Assembly (NCBI GenBank): GCA_017623575.1
Contig: JAGAOS010000029.1
Location: 1-64,000, forward strand
Direction of reading: 5' to 3'
Source of the DNA: Clostridia bacterium
Lineage (GTDB): Bacteria; Bacillota; Clostridia; Oscillospirales; Acutalibacteraceae
Length of the DNA: 64,000 nucleotides
Shown: positions 42,743-51,799 of the stretch, one piece after another
Layout of the letters: every line of letters starts with the position of its first letter
How positions within the stretch are numbered: the stretch's first letter is position 1
Made by a program: the position numbers and the translations under genes
The notes under the pieces: model-generated
Told to the model about the DNA's origin: nothing
What the model saw: only the letters and a program-made list of their open reading frames with translations
Database searches by the model: none

Positions 42743-43300
42743 ATGAAAATTGTTTTTATCCGTCACGGTGAGCCCGATTATAATCAGGTAGACTCCCGCG
42801 GTTTTATAGGTCAGGGCAGGGAATTTGCTCCCCTTACCGAAAATGGTATCAAGCAGGCTGAGTCGGTTTCAAAAAAAGCTCTTTTAATGGGCGCAGAAAT
42901 AATAGTCAGCTCACCCTACACAAGGGCATTGCAGACAGCGGCGATTATTTCTAAAAGTACAGGGCTTGATATTAAAATTGAAACCGATTTGCATGAGCAG
43001 ATTTTTGATAAAACCTTTATGGTAAAGGGCGCTGAGGAGGCTAAGGCGCTTAATCTTGATTTAATTATGAATAGGGGAGAATACCCCAAGGGCGAAACCC
43101 GAAAATGGGAAACCATTTCAGAGGTAGTAAACCGCACCAAGCCAATAATGGATAAATATTTTGATTTGGGCTACAAAAAAATAATCGTTGTATGCCACGG
43201 TGGAATTATACGGCGCTTTACAGGTAAGTGGAAAATAGATTACTGTGATATTGAAGAAATTCAGTACAATAAAAATTTTAAATGTTTTGGTTGGATATAA
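42743..43300 (+). CDS. Histidine phosphatase (phosphoglycerate-mutase-like)
   Basis: 185 residues. IVFIRHGEPDYN carries the catalytic RHG, SSPYTRALQTA the second Arg, and VVCHGGIIRRF the second His. Broad-specificity phosphatase of the branch that includes CobC and GpmB-like enzymes. It is co-transcribed with the acyltransferase, so a phospholipid intermediate or alpha-ribazole phosphate are possible substrates. Confidence 0.88.
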   Translation: MKIVFIRHGEPDYNQVDSRGFIGQGREFAPLTENGIKQAESVSKKALLMGAEIIVSSPYTRALQTAAIISKSTGLDIKIETDLHEQIFDKTFMVKGAEEAKALNLDLIMNRGEYPKGETRKWETISEVVNRTKPIMDKYFDLGYKKIIVVCHGGIIRRFTGKWKIDYCDIEEIQYNKNFKCFGWI

Positions 43301-43324
43301 TAAATTCAAAACGCAAAAAATTTG

Positions 43325-43372
43325 AAAATCTGCAATAAAATGTGAAAATAGCATTTATATTGCAGATTTTTG
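43325..43372 (+). terminator. Terminator after the phosphatase gene
   Basis: AAAATCTGCAATA (43325-43337) pairs with TATTGCAGATTTT (43358-43370). The arms closely resemble the terminator at 52777-52828. Confidence 0.65.
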
Positions 43373-43428
43373 CATTTATAAATATACATGGTAGTTAATT
43401 AAAAATGATAAATAAATCTTGTGTTTTA

Positions 43429-43457
43429 ATACAGTGTATGATATAATAATTCTAACT
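43429..43457 (+). promoter_or_regulatory. Promoter of the OPT transporter gene
   Basis: TTGTGT (43429-43434), 17 bases, TATAAT (43452-43457), 52 bases before the ATG. Confidence 0.6.
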
Positions 43458-43509
43458 GAAATTAAGTGTTCATATCCGTTTAAACGGTTTTGAACAGAAA
43501 GGATTTTTT

Positions 43510-45453
43510 ATGGAAAAACAAAACGATTTTAAGCCATATATTCCTGCTGAAAAAATCACACCCGAGCTTACGGTTACTTCAATCATAATGGGTATTATTT
43601 TAGCAGTAGTTTTTGGCGCAGCAAATGCCTATTTAGGGCTCAGAGTAGGTATGACTGTTTCGGCATCAATACCTGCCGCAGTTATAGGTATGGGTGTTAT
43701 AAGAGTTATTTTACGCAAAAACTCGGTGCTTGAAAGCAATATTGTTCAAACTATCGGTTCGGCAGGTGAATCCCTTGCCGCAGGTGCTATTTTCACTATT
43801 CCTGCCCTTTTTCTATGGGCTGAAGAGGGGGTAATGGAAAAACCCGATATTTTTGAAATTACCATAATTGCACTTCTTGGTGGCTTGCTTGGTGTATTCT
43901 TTATGATTCCCCTTCGCAATGCCCTTATCGTTCGTGAACACGGCACACTACCTTATCCTGAGGGACAGGCCTGCGCAGAGGTTATGCTTGCAGGTGAAGA
44001 GGGTGGCGCTAATGCCTCTACAGTATTTGCAGGTATGGGCTTTGCCGCTTTCTTTAAATTTGTTATTGACGGACTTAAGGTTGTACCCAGTGAGGTTAAT
44101 ATTGAGGGCTCTGCTAAAACCTATCCCGGTGCAATCGGCACACAAATTTATCCCGCTGTTATGAGTGTTGGCTACATCTGTGGTCCTAAAATTTCCTCCT
44201 ATATGTTCTCGGGCGGACTTCTCAGTTGGCTTGTGCTTATTCCTCTTATTGTTATTTTTGGTAACAATTTAGTTCTTTATCCCGGTACCGAAACAATCGG
44301 CGATATTTATGCCGCAGGTGGAGCAAGCGGAATCTGGGGTACTTATATCCGTTATATCGGCGCAGGCGCACTTGCCGCAGGCGGTATTATTAGCCTTATT
44401 AAGTCTTTACCACTTATTGTGCGTACCTTCCGTGATTCTATGAAGGGCTTTAACATTATGGGTGGCGGAAAAGAGCGAACCGCACAGGATATTAATATGA
44501 CAATTGTTTTAATTGCCATTCTTGTATTAACCCTTTTGGTATGGCTTGTTCCCGCTATTCCCGTATCCCTTGTTGGCGCAATTATTGTTGTTATTTTCGG
44601 TTTCTTCTTTGCAACCGTTTCTTCCCGTATGGTAGGTCTTGTTGGAAGCTCCAATAACCCTGTTTCGGGAATGGCAATAGCAACACTTTTAATTGCAACC
44701 CTTATTTTAAAGCTTTGCGGTGAAGTTGGCGCTCCCGGTATGCAGGCCGCTATTGCAATAGGTTCTATTATTTGTATTGTTGCTGCTATTTCGGGCGATA
44801 CTTCACAAGACCTTAAAACAGGTTATCTTTTGGGTGCTACACCCAAAAAACAGCAGTACGGTGAGCTTATTGGTGTTGTGGCATCAGCCCTTGCTATAGG
44901 CGCAACACTTTATCTGCTTGATAATGCATGGCACTTTGGTTCTGAAGAACTCGGTGCTCCTCAGGCAACCCTTATGAAGATGATTATTGAAGGTATTATG
45001 GGCGGAAACCTTCCTTGGGGACTTATTTTAATAGGTGTGTTCATTGCTGTTGTAGTTGAAATTCTTCGCATACCCGTACTTCCTGTTGCAATTGGTATTT
45101 ATCTGCCCGTTCAGCTTAATGCCTGCATTATGGTAGGTGGACTTATTCGTCTGTTCTTTGACAGAATGAAGGAAGGCAAGAAAAAGAACAATATTATTTC
45201 CAATGGTATTCTTTTCTGCTCGGGTATGATAGCGGGCGAAGGTCTTGTTGGTATTGTTCTGGCAATACTTGCAGTAGTGGGTGTAGGCTCGGTATTAGAC
45301 CTTTCGGGTATGTTATCCGCCGTTCCCTCGTGGATAATGAGCGTAGGCAGTATAGTGGTATTTGGACTTATTATTTTAAGCCTTTTGAAGTTTACTGTCT
45401 GGAACAAAAAATCCAATGCTAAAGTAGTGGAAAATACTGAAACACAAGAATAG
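43510..45453 (+). CDS. OPT-family oligopeptide transporter
   Basis: 647 residues with about fifteen transmembrane segments. The N-terminus ITPELTVTSIIMGIILAVVFGAANAYLGLRVGMTVSASIPAAVIGM and the TLPYPEGQACAEVMLAGEEGG loop are hallmarks of the bacterial OPT branch. Members carry small peptides or metal-chelates, probably driven by protons. The PqqD-like gene follows after 2 bases, so the two are surely co-expressed. Confidence 0.95.
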   Translation: MEKQNDFKPYIPAEKITPELTVTSIIMGIILAVVFGAANAYLGLRVGMTVSASIPAAVIGMGVIRVILRKNSVLESNIVQTIGSAGESLAAGAIFTIPALFLWAEEGVMEKPDIFEITIIALLGGLLGVFFMIPLRNALIVREHGTLPYPEGQACAEVMLAGEEGGANASTVFAGMGFAAFFKFVIDGLKVVPSEVNIEGSAKTYPGAIGTQIYPAVMSVGYICGPKISSYMFSGGLLSWLVLIPLIVIFGNNLVLYPGTETIGDIYAAGGASGIWGTYIRYIGAGALAAGGIISLIKSLPLIVRTFRDSMKGFNIMGGGKERTAQDINMTIVLIAILVLTLLVWLVPAIPVSLVGAIIVVIFGFFFATVSSRMVGLVGSSNNPVSGMAIATLLIATLILKLCGEVGAPGMQAAIAIGSIICIVAAISGDTSQDLKTGYLLGATPKKQQYGELIGVVASALAIGATLYLLDNAWHFGSEELGAPQATLMKMIIEGIMGGNLPWGLILIGVFIAVVVEILRIPVLPVAIGIYLPVQLNACIMVGGLIRLFFDRMKEGKKKNNIISNGILFCSGMIAGEGLVGIVLAILAVVGVGSVLDLSGMLSAVPSWIMSVGSIVVFGLIILSLLKFTVWNKKSNAKVVENTETQE

Positions 45454-45455
45454 TT

Positions 45456-45827
45456 ATGAAGAAAAATAAAAAGAATATAATACCTAAAAATTATTTAGAT
45501 AAAATCCCTTCCCGACCTGATTCCATTGAATGGAAAACAGATAGCGAAGGCAAGGTTACTCTTGAAGTTAAAAATACAGGCTGGGCGAATAAACTCGCCC
45601 AGGTTCTGTTTAAAAGGCCAAAAGTAAGCTATATTCATCTTGATAAAATGGGCAGCTTTATCTGGCCGCTGATGGATGGTCAGAATGATATAACCGCTAT
45701 TGGCAAGCTGGTTGATGAAAAATTTGGCGAAGAGGCGCATCCTCTTTATGAACGATTAGCAAGATATTTTCAAATAATGGATAGCTACCATTTTATTTCT
45801 TGGGTAGAAGATTCCAAGACCAAATAA
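45456..45827 (+). CDS. PqqD-family (RiPP recognition-type) protein without a visible partner
   Basis: 123 residues. The pattern KVSYIHLDKMGSFIWPLMDGQNDITAIGKLVDEKFGEEAHPLYERLARYFQIM matches the PqqD winged-helix fold, which binds leader peptides for radical-SAM enzymes. Here no radical-SAM enzyme or precursor peptide lies nearby; instead it is coupled to an OPT peptide transporter. It may bind the imported peptide or regulate the transporter. Confidence 0.8.
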   Translation: MKKNKKNIIPKNYLDKIPSRPDSIEWKTDSEGKVTLEVKNTGWANKLAQVLFKRPKVSYIHLDKMGSFIWPLMDGQNDITAIGKLVDEKFGEEAHPLYERLARYFQIMDSYHFISWVEDSKTK

Positions 45828-45884
45828 GCAAAGGCAAAAATCCCGCCTTTAAAAGCAGGTCAGGATTATTTAAGGAGTTTTTTT

Positions 45885-47945
45885 ATGGATGCAAAATATG
45901 AAGCCCTGTTTACCCCTTGGAAAATAGGCAATGTAGAAATTAAAAACAGAATAGTTCTTTGCCCTATGGGTGGCACATCGCTTTTTGGTTGGATGGAGCA
46001 TACCGGCAATCATTTTGATAAAGAGGCGGCAAACTTTTTTATTGAAATAGCCAAAAACAATGTTGGTCTTATAATTCCCGGAATTGCCCCCATAAAAAGC
46101 ACATTTATGAACCAATGGCTTTATCAGAATAAAAAAATGTTTAAAGAGCTTAAAGAATTTATGGATGAAATTCATTCCTACGGAGCAAAGCTTTTTATTC
46201 AGCTTACCGCAGGTATGGGTCGCTCTTGGGCAATCCCCACTCCACTTGTAATGCTTCATAATATGCCCGTTGTGCGCGATATTATAAAGCCTATAATCAA
46301 TATCCCTTATCAGTCGGCAAGCCCCAGTGAGCTGCCTTCCCGCTGGTCGGATAAGGTTAAGTGTCGTGCAATAACCGTTAAGGAAATTGAAGAAATTGTA
46401 GATGCCTTTGCCAAAACCGCCGCCCTTTGTAAGGAGGCAGGTGTTGACGGTGTAGAGGTTCACGCCGTTCACGAAGGCTACCTTTTAGATCAGTTTACCC
46501 TAAAATACACAAACAAGCGTACCGATAAATACGGCGGCTCCCTTGAAAACCGTTATCGCTTTGCAACAGATATTGTAAAAGCAATAAAAGAAAAATGCGG
46601 CAAGGATTATCCTGTTTCGCTTCGCTATTCGGTTGAATCCAAGGTTAAGGATTTTTGTGTTGGCGCCGTTCCCGGTGAGGAATATACCGAAATCGGTCGT
46701 GATATGGCAGAAAGTGAAAAGGCAGTAAAGCTTCTGCAGGATGCAGGCTATGATATGCTCAATGCCGATAACGGTACATATGATTCCTGGTACTGGGCGC
46801 ATCCCCCTATGTATATGCCTCAGAACTGTAATTTACAGGATGTTGCTCATATAAAGAAGTTTGTGGATATCCCCGTTGTTTGCGCAGGTCGTATGGAGCC
46901 TGATGTTGGCGCTAAAGCCGTTGCCGACGGTCTTATTGACGGCGTTGGCGTTGCCCGTCAGTTCCTTGCCGATGCCGAGTGGGTAACCAAGCTTCTGGAG
47001 GACAGATTAGAGGATATCCGTCCCTGCATTTGCTGTCACAATGCCTGCTTTAATATGGCGCACTATAAAGGGGTTGCCAATGCTCAAAGCATTTATGATG
47101 CCAGCCACATTGCCCGTTGCGCCTTAGACCCAAGGGTTATGCAGTCAAATAAATATAAAATTACCCCCGCCAAAAACAAAAAGAAAATTGCTGTTATCGG
47201 CGGTGGTATAGGCGGTATGGAGGTTGCCATTGTTGCGGCAAAACGCGGTCATACCGTAGAGCTTTTTGAAAAGAGTGATAAGCTGGGCGGTGTGTTTATT
47301 GCCGCGGCGGCGCCATCCTTTAAAGAGAAGGACCGCGAGCTTATTGCCTGGTATTGCAGGGAGCTTGCAAAGTATCCTATTAAGGTGCATTTTAATGCCG
47401 AGGTTACCGATGTAACCGTTATTGATGCCGATGAAATCATCGTTGCAACAGGTGCCAAGGCAAATAAGCTACCTGTTAAGGGTGCAGAATACGGCATCGA
47501 GGCGGTTGATTATCTTCTTGGCAAAAAGCCCGTTGGCGAAAATGTTGTGGTTATCGGCGGCGGTCTTACAGGCTGTGAAATTGCTTACGACCTTTATCTG
47601 CAGGGCAAAAAGCCTACCATTGTAGAGATGAAAAACGACCTTATTGTGTCAGATAAAATCTGCCTTGCAAATACAAGCTATCTGCGTGATTTCTTCAGCG
47701 CAAATAAGGTTCCTGTTTTGCTTGAAACCAAAACCGAGGAAATCCGCGAAAACGGCGTAACGGTTGTTGATAAAAACGGCAATAAAACCGAAATCCCTGC
47801 CGATAGCGTTATTGTTTCGGTTGGATATAAATCGGCTCCCCTTGCCAAAAAGGGCGGCAGAGTTCATATTGTGGGTGATGCCCATAAGGTTGGAAACCTG
47901 CGTACCGTTATCTGGCAAGCCTGGGATGTTGCTATGAAGCTGTAA
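45885..47945 (+). CDS. NADH:flavin oxidoreductase/2,4-dienoyl-CoA-reductase-like enzyme
   Basis: 686 residues. About 1-380 is an Old Yellow Enzyme FMN barrel (GRSWAIPTPL, GVEVHAVHEGYLLDQFTLKYTNKRTDKYGGSLENR). A CICCHNACF plus a later Cys (RCALDP) bind a [4Fe-4S] cluster near 382-415. The C-terminal half is an FAD/NAD part with IAVIGGGIGGMEVA near 437 and VVVIGGGLTGCEIA near 553. Such enzymes reduce enoyl groups; bile-acid BaiCD/BaiH and enoate reductases belong here. The active-site barrel reads HAVHEGYLL where many have HGAHGYL. The substrate is unknown. Confidence 0.92.
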   Translation: MDAKYEALFTPWKIGNVEIKNRIVLCPMGGTSLFGWMEHTGNHFDKEAANFFIEIAKNNVGLIIPGIAPIKSTFMNQWLYQNKKMFKELKEFMDEIHSYGAKLFIQLTAGMGRSWAIPTPLVMLHNMPVVRDIIKPIINIPYQSASPSELPSRWSDKVKCRAITVKEIEEIVDAFAKTAALCKEAGVDGVEVHAVHEGYLLDQFTLKYTNKRTDKYGGSLENRYRFATDIVKAIKEKCGKDYPVSLRYSVESKVKDFCVGAVPGEEYTEIGRDMAESEKAVKLLQDAGYDMLNADNGTYDSWYWAHPPMYMPQNCNLQDVAHIKKFVDIPVVCAGRMEPDVGAKAVADGLIDGVGVARQFLADAEWVTKLLEDRLEDIRPCICCHNACFNMAHYKGVANAQSIYDASHIARCALDPRVMQSNKYKITPAKNKKKIAVIGGGIGGMEVAIVAAKRGHTVELFEKSDKLGGVFIAAAAPSFKEKDRELIAWYCRELAKYPIKVHFNAEVTDVTVIDADEIIVATGAKANKLPVKGAEYGIEAVDYLLGKKPVGENVVVIGGGLTGCEIAYDLYLQGKKPTIVEMKNDLIVSDKICLANTSYLRDFFSANKVPVLLETKTEEIRENGVTVVDKNGNKTEIPADSVIVSVGYKSAPLAKKGGRVHIVGDAHKVGNLRTVIWQAWDVAMKL

Positions 47946-47962
47946 AATTAATTTGCATTATT

Positions 47963-48005
47963 AAAGGTTGCTTCTGTTATAAAAACGGGGGCAACCTTTG
48001 TTTTT
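47963..48005 (+). terminator. Terminator after the oxidoreductase gene
   Basis: AAAGGTTGC (47963-47971) pairs with GCAACCTTT (47991-47999), followed by GTTTTTG. Confidence 0.8.
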
Positions 48006-48097
48006 GCAATATAACCAAAAAATCAAAGCTGTTGTGCGCGTTTAAGCAAACGGATTTGTTGAATTTTAACAATTTAATATTTTTTCAAACAATAATA

Positions 48098-48126
48098 TTG
48101 AACATTTTGCTAATATATGGTATAAT
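48098..48126 (+). promoter_or_regulatory. Promoter of the metalloprotease gene
   Basis: TTGAAC (48098-48103), 17 bases, TATAAT (48121-48126), 31 bases before the GTG start. Confidence 0.75.
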
Positions 48127-48157
48127 TAAATCACAAAATTATAAGGAGATGATTTCA

Positions 48158-50938
48158 GTGAAAAAAATTATTAAAAAAACATTGGCATTAGCAGTTAGCT
48201 TGGTTTTGCTTTTCGGTGTATTAGATTTGCCGATTTACTCGGCAAGTGCTGCTGAAGGCTCGGTTGCACAAAATAGTTTAGATTTATCTGAATACACATT
48301 TGATAATATTCCTGATCAGCTTCTTGAAAATATTACATCAAATGTCAGCAATGAATCTCAGCAAGCTGTGGCATCCACCTATTCACTTAATAATACTTCT
48401 GCCACATCAAGCAGTTCTGTGCCAACCGTTGTTGGTTTATCTGCAGATTCTGCAGATGATTTGACATCACTAACAGTAATTAATAGCGACGGTTCAAAAA
48501 CATTACACCGTTATTTTGAAAACATAAAATTCATTGATGAAGCAGGTAAGATACGCTTTAAAGATAACGGCATTTATGATTCAAATACAAACCGTATTCT
48601 TTTTGATGATTATGCATTTGAAAACGGTGATAATGATATTAAAACTTTTTATCCTGATAAAATTAGTGATGGTTTAAAGCTTGAAACCAATAATTTAGAA
48701 TTTTCTATGAAGCCAATCATAACCGAAGAAGAGGAAGAATTGGAGAAAGACGCAGCGTTATCCAGCACTGATGCTTATGAGGAATGTATTGAATATGAGG
48801 ATGTATTTGGTACAAATACCGCGCTTCAATATATACCAACCTATAAGGGCTTTAAGGAAAATTTGGTTTTTGATTCACACCCCGGTAAAAATGAATTTTC
48901 TTTTGAAATTAATACTAACGGATTAATCCCTGCCTCAATGTCCGGCACCTCTATTCCACTTTTATCCCCCGAAAACAATGAGCAAGTAGCATTGCTCCAC
49001 CCCGTTGATATGAAAGATAGTTTTGTGGATGAAAACGGAATTTCTAACCCCAAAATAACATTGGATAATTCAATTTCATTAACCGCTACCCAAGATGAAA
49101 GTAGTTACATTTTAACAATTCATTTAAATCAAAGCTTTTTAGATGATACTACAACTGTATATCCGGTAATTGTAGACCCAACCGTAAGTGTTGATATTTC
49201 AAACGCGCAAAGTGTTTCTGTTTGTTCAAATGGTGATCGTTTTTTAGATAATATTTCAATTGGCAAATTTCTAATTGGAAAACACTATGCTTATATTAAA
49301 ACTAATAGTATGCAAAACTATACATTCATTAATACAAATCTAATTTCATCAGCTTATTATAGGACTTATGAGTTTTCGGATGTTAGATCGCAGTGCGTTA
49401 TTGAAGTTTATGATACCTGGTTTACTACTCCTGTTAATCAAGTTACATATGATATGTGCAATGATGCCGTAACATCGTATAATCCAGTTAGTACCCTTCA
49501 CCTCACAAACATTTATGGTAAAATGTGGTATAATATTCCTATAACAGATTTAGTTGTTAGTTGGATTGATGCCGAAACGTCTCCTGATTATATTTTCTCT
49601 GAAGAATATGGCTTTGTATTAAATCTCAATACTACTGAGAACAATAAATATAAATGCTTTTATCCGCCTGGTGCCACAGTTAACCCGCCATCAATAGTAA
49701 TTAATTACACAGAGGATACTTCTTTACCAAATGGCCTTTATTACATAAAAAATGTAATGAGCGGTAGGTATCTTGATGTTGAAAGTGCAAGGACAAATGT
49801 TAATAATACCAATATTAATGTTATAACCTTTCCTTTTCAAGGTTCCTTAAATGAACTTTGGAAGGTAGAGCATAAAGGCAATGGCTGGTATGAAATGTAC
49901 AGTATGTATGAATTTACCAACAGACAGTATCTTAATAATTCAAATAGTGCCGCAAAAACAACTCAAGCTACATCAGATAGCACAAAGTTCCGTATTGTAC
50001 AAAATCCTAACGGTTTTGATTATCGTATATTTAGTAAATCTGCAGCAACTAACACAATGGTGTTGGATATGACTAATTATGAGGGTAGTGCCAACCATTG
50101 GCGAAGAGTAGGTATTTTTGAATTCCACGGTGGAAATAACCAGCGGTGGGAATTTGAGCCAATTGAATATTCAGCAACTGTGCAGGATTTTTATGATAAC
50201 GGTATGCTTACCCGCTGGAGTATGACAAACGCTCAAATGCAAAATGGTATTAAACATTGGCAGAATTTAGCTAAAAACTTTTATTTAAATCAATTTGGTT
50301 TAAATTTAACATTTTCAAATCCTGCTTTATTTACTTCTCTTGCAGATGATTGCGGATATTCTACAATCGCAAAACTGGATTCAGAGTGTACACATAGCAC
50401 TAATCATAAACTCCAATCTGCTGTTTATAATGATTTTAAAGACTCATATTCACTTGTAAATAAAAAAATACTAACGCTGTGGACAGGGCATACCACTTTC
50501 TCATATGATGAAGATGGTGAGCTTATTGAGAAAAACAATGTAGGTGTACATACTGGTCCAAATAAAGATAATATGGGAAATGCAACTATATGGCCGGGTA
50601 GTCGTATTCTTATGCAAAATAGCGGAAATAATGGTGGTACCCCAAACATTTCTTTTACAGCCAACACGATGCGTGCCAGAAGAACATATTTGCATGAGCT
50701 TGCACATGCCTTTGGTGCAGTGGATAGTTATTGTAAGGGTAAAGAGGAAGGTAGCGATATTTGTGCCGATTCTAACTGTGTAGAATGTTATGAAAGTACA
50801 TCACCTTACGATGCGGATTGCATAATGGCTAAGTTAGAACCGTCTGGTATGAGCAATGATATGAGCACATGGCTCTGTGCACAATGTAAAGAAGACATAA
50901 AAACTCATTTAATGAAATATTATCATCAAGAACATTAG
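48158..50938 (+). CDS. Secreted ricin-domain metalloprotease
   Basis: 926 residues with the start GTG at 48158, because AAGGAG at 48143-48148 overlaps the in-frame ATG at 48149. A signal peptide ends near residue 30. A long N-terminal beta-rich part leads to a DNRLW-type repeat region (about 340-510) and a ricin-type beta-trefoil (about 525-680, GLYYIKNVMSGRYLDVES and NQRWEFEPI). The C-terminus carries H846-E847-x2-H850-x2-G853-x2-D856, the HExxHxxGxxD zinc site of snapalysin-like metzincins, then a Cys-rich loop and DCIMAKL as possible Met-turn. It probably binds a glycan through ricin and cuts a nearby protein. Two lipoproteins follow. Confidence 0.8.
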   Translation: MKKIIKKTLALAVSLVLLFGVLDLPIYSASAAEGSVAQNSLDLSEYTFDNIPDQLLENITSNVSNESQQAVASTYSLNNTSATSSSSVPTVVGLSADSADDLTSLTVINSDGSKTLHRYFENIKFIDEAGKIRFKDNGIYDSNTNRILFDDYAFENGDNDIKTFYPDKISDGLKLETNNLEFSMKPIITEEEEELEKDAALSSTDAYEECIEYEDVFGTNTALQYIPTYKGFKENLVFDSHPGKNEFSFEINTNGLIPASMSGTSIPLLSPENNEQVALLHPVDMKDSFVDENGISNPKITLDNSISLTATQDESSYILTIHLNQSFLDDTTTVYPVIVDPTVSVDISNAQSVSVCSNGDRFLDNISIGKFLIGKHYAYIKTNSMQNYTFINTNLISSAYYRTYEFSDVRSQCVIEVYDTWFTTPVNQVTYDMCNDAVTSYNPVSTLHLTNIYGKMWYNIPITDLVVSWIDAETSPDYIFSEEYGFVLNLNTTENNKYKCFYPPGATVNPPSIVINYTEDTSLPNGLYYIKNVMSGRYLDVESARTNVNNTNINVITFPFQGSLNELWKVEHKGNGWYEMYSMYEFTNRQYLNNSNSAAKTTQATSDSTKFRIVQNPNGFDYRIFSKSAATNTMVLDMTNYEGSANHWRRVGIFEFHGGNNQRWEFEPIEYSATVQDFYDNGMLTRWSMTNAQMQNGIKHWQNLAKNFYLNQFGLNLTFSNPALFTSLADDCGYSTIAKLDSECTHSTNHKLQSAVYNDFKDSYSLVNKKILTLWTGHTTFSYDEDGELIEKNNVGVHTGPNKDNMGNATIWPGSRILMQNSGNNGGTPNISFTANTMRARRTYLHELAHAFGAVDSYCKGKEEGSDICADSNCVECYESTSPYDADCIMAKLEPSGMSNDMSTWLCAQCKEDIKTHLMKYYHQEH

Positions 50939-50968
50939 GGAGGAGATAGAGTATGAAAAAAATATTTG
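50893..50968 (+). repeat. 76-bp direct repeat, copy 1
   Basis: Holds the last 15 codons of the protease gene, the ribosome site (GGGAGGAGATAGAGT) and the first codons of lipoprotein 1. It is identical to 51724-51799. Confidence 0.9.
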
Positions 50969-51714
50969 TAATACTTTTAGTGTTATGTTTGGTTTTGGCT
51001 GGGTGTAATAATCAAACTGATTCGATTTCGTCAAAAGAATTATCATCTTCTGATTTTTCTTCTACTCATTCAAGTTCTAATGTGTCCAAGTTTGAATCAT
51101 CTTCAAATATTAATGTTTCTTCAGAATTAGCGGAGGAAGTAATAGAAGAAGGCGGCGCTTGTGGTAATATTGAGTTTCACGCATCTTTTGAATCAACAGA
51201 TGAGTTTATTCAATGGGCAAAAATTGGCGGTGAAAATACGGATTGGTCATTTAGTAAATCTAAAGATAATCCTTGTAGTCTTTTCTTTTTAGATTGGCTA
51301 AAAAACAAAAGTGAACTGACTTTGCCAAAGTTAAAAAATAATGATTTCTATTTGAGTTTAATTAAAATTGAACACGAGTATATAAGATTTAATTTTTTTA
51401 ATAACTCAAAAACCTCAAGAGATTATTTTGTTATTTATGCATATCCGTTAGCATCAAACCAGGAAAATCTTTCTTTAGAAGATCTTGGGAAAACATTTTC
51501 AACAGAAATTTACAATCCCAAACTCGTAGAAAGCAATTGGGGAAAATGTTTAATCGGGAATATTTCTGGAATGGATTGTTCAAGTTCAATATTTGTTAAA
51601 TCTTCTGTTTTCTTTGTTGTAAATGCCAAAATTACTAAAAATAACACAATTATCAAACCGTGGCAAGAAGAATATTTTGATTATTTCGATTTTGAAACAG
51701 TATCGCTAAAGTAG
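50953..51714 (+). CDS. Lipoprotein 1 of a tandem pair, unknown function
   Basis: 253 residues with a lipoprotein signal (lipobox VLAGCNN, Cys near 18), a Ser-rich linker (about 25-65) and a 190-residue soluble domain without a recognised family (FHASFESTDEFIQWAK, FFLDWLKNKSELTLPKLKNNDFYLSL and the C-terminal WQEEYFDYFDFETVSLK). The start lies 14 bases after the protease stop. It is probably membrane-anchored on the outer face. It shares its domain with the next gene. Confidence 0.8.
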   Translation: MKKIFVILLVLCLVLAGCNNQTDSISSKELSSSDFSSTHSSSNVSKFESSSNINVSSELAEEVIEEGGACGNIEFHASFESTDEFIQWAKIGGENTDWSFSKSKDNPCSLFFLDWLKNKSELTLPKLKNNDFYLSLIKIEHEYIRFNFFNNSKTSRDYFVIYAYPLASNQENLSLEDLGKTFSTEIYNPKLVESNWGKCLIGNISGMDCSSSIFVKSSVFFVVNAKITKNNTIIKPWQEEYFDYFDFETVSLK

Positions 51715-51723
51715 GTGCAAAGC

Positions 51724-51799
51724 AGACATAAAAACTCATTTAATGAAATATTATCATCAAGAACATTAGGGAGGAGATAGAGTATGAAAAAAATATTTG
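51724..51799 (+). repeat. 76-bp direct repeat, copy 2
   Basis: Identical to 50893-50968. Here the piece derived from the protease tail is non-coding and serves only as leader for lipoprotein 2. Confidence 0.9.

Noticed and set aside
50893..51799. Assembly artefact as cause of the duplicated lipoproteins
   Set aside because: The bodies of the two genes differ too much for a false duplication; only the leader and gene ends are identical.
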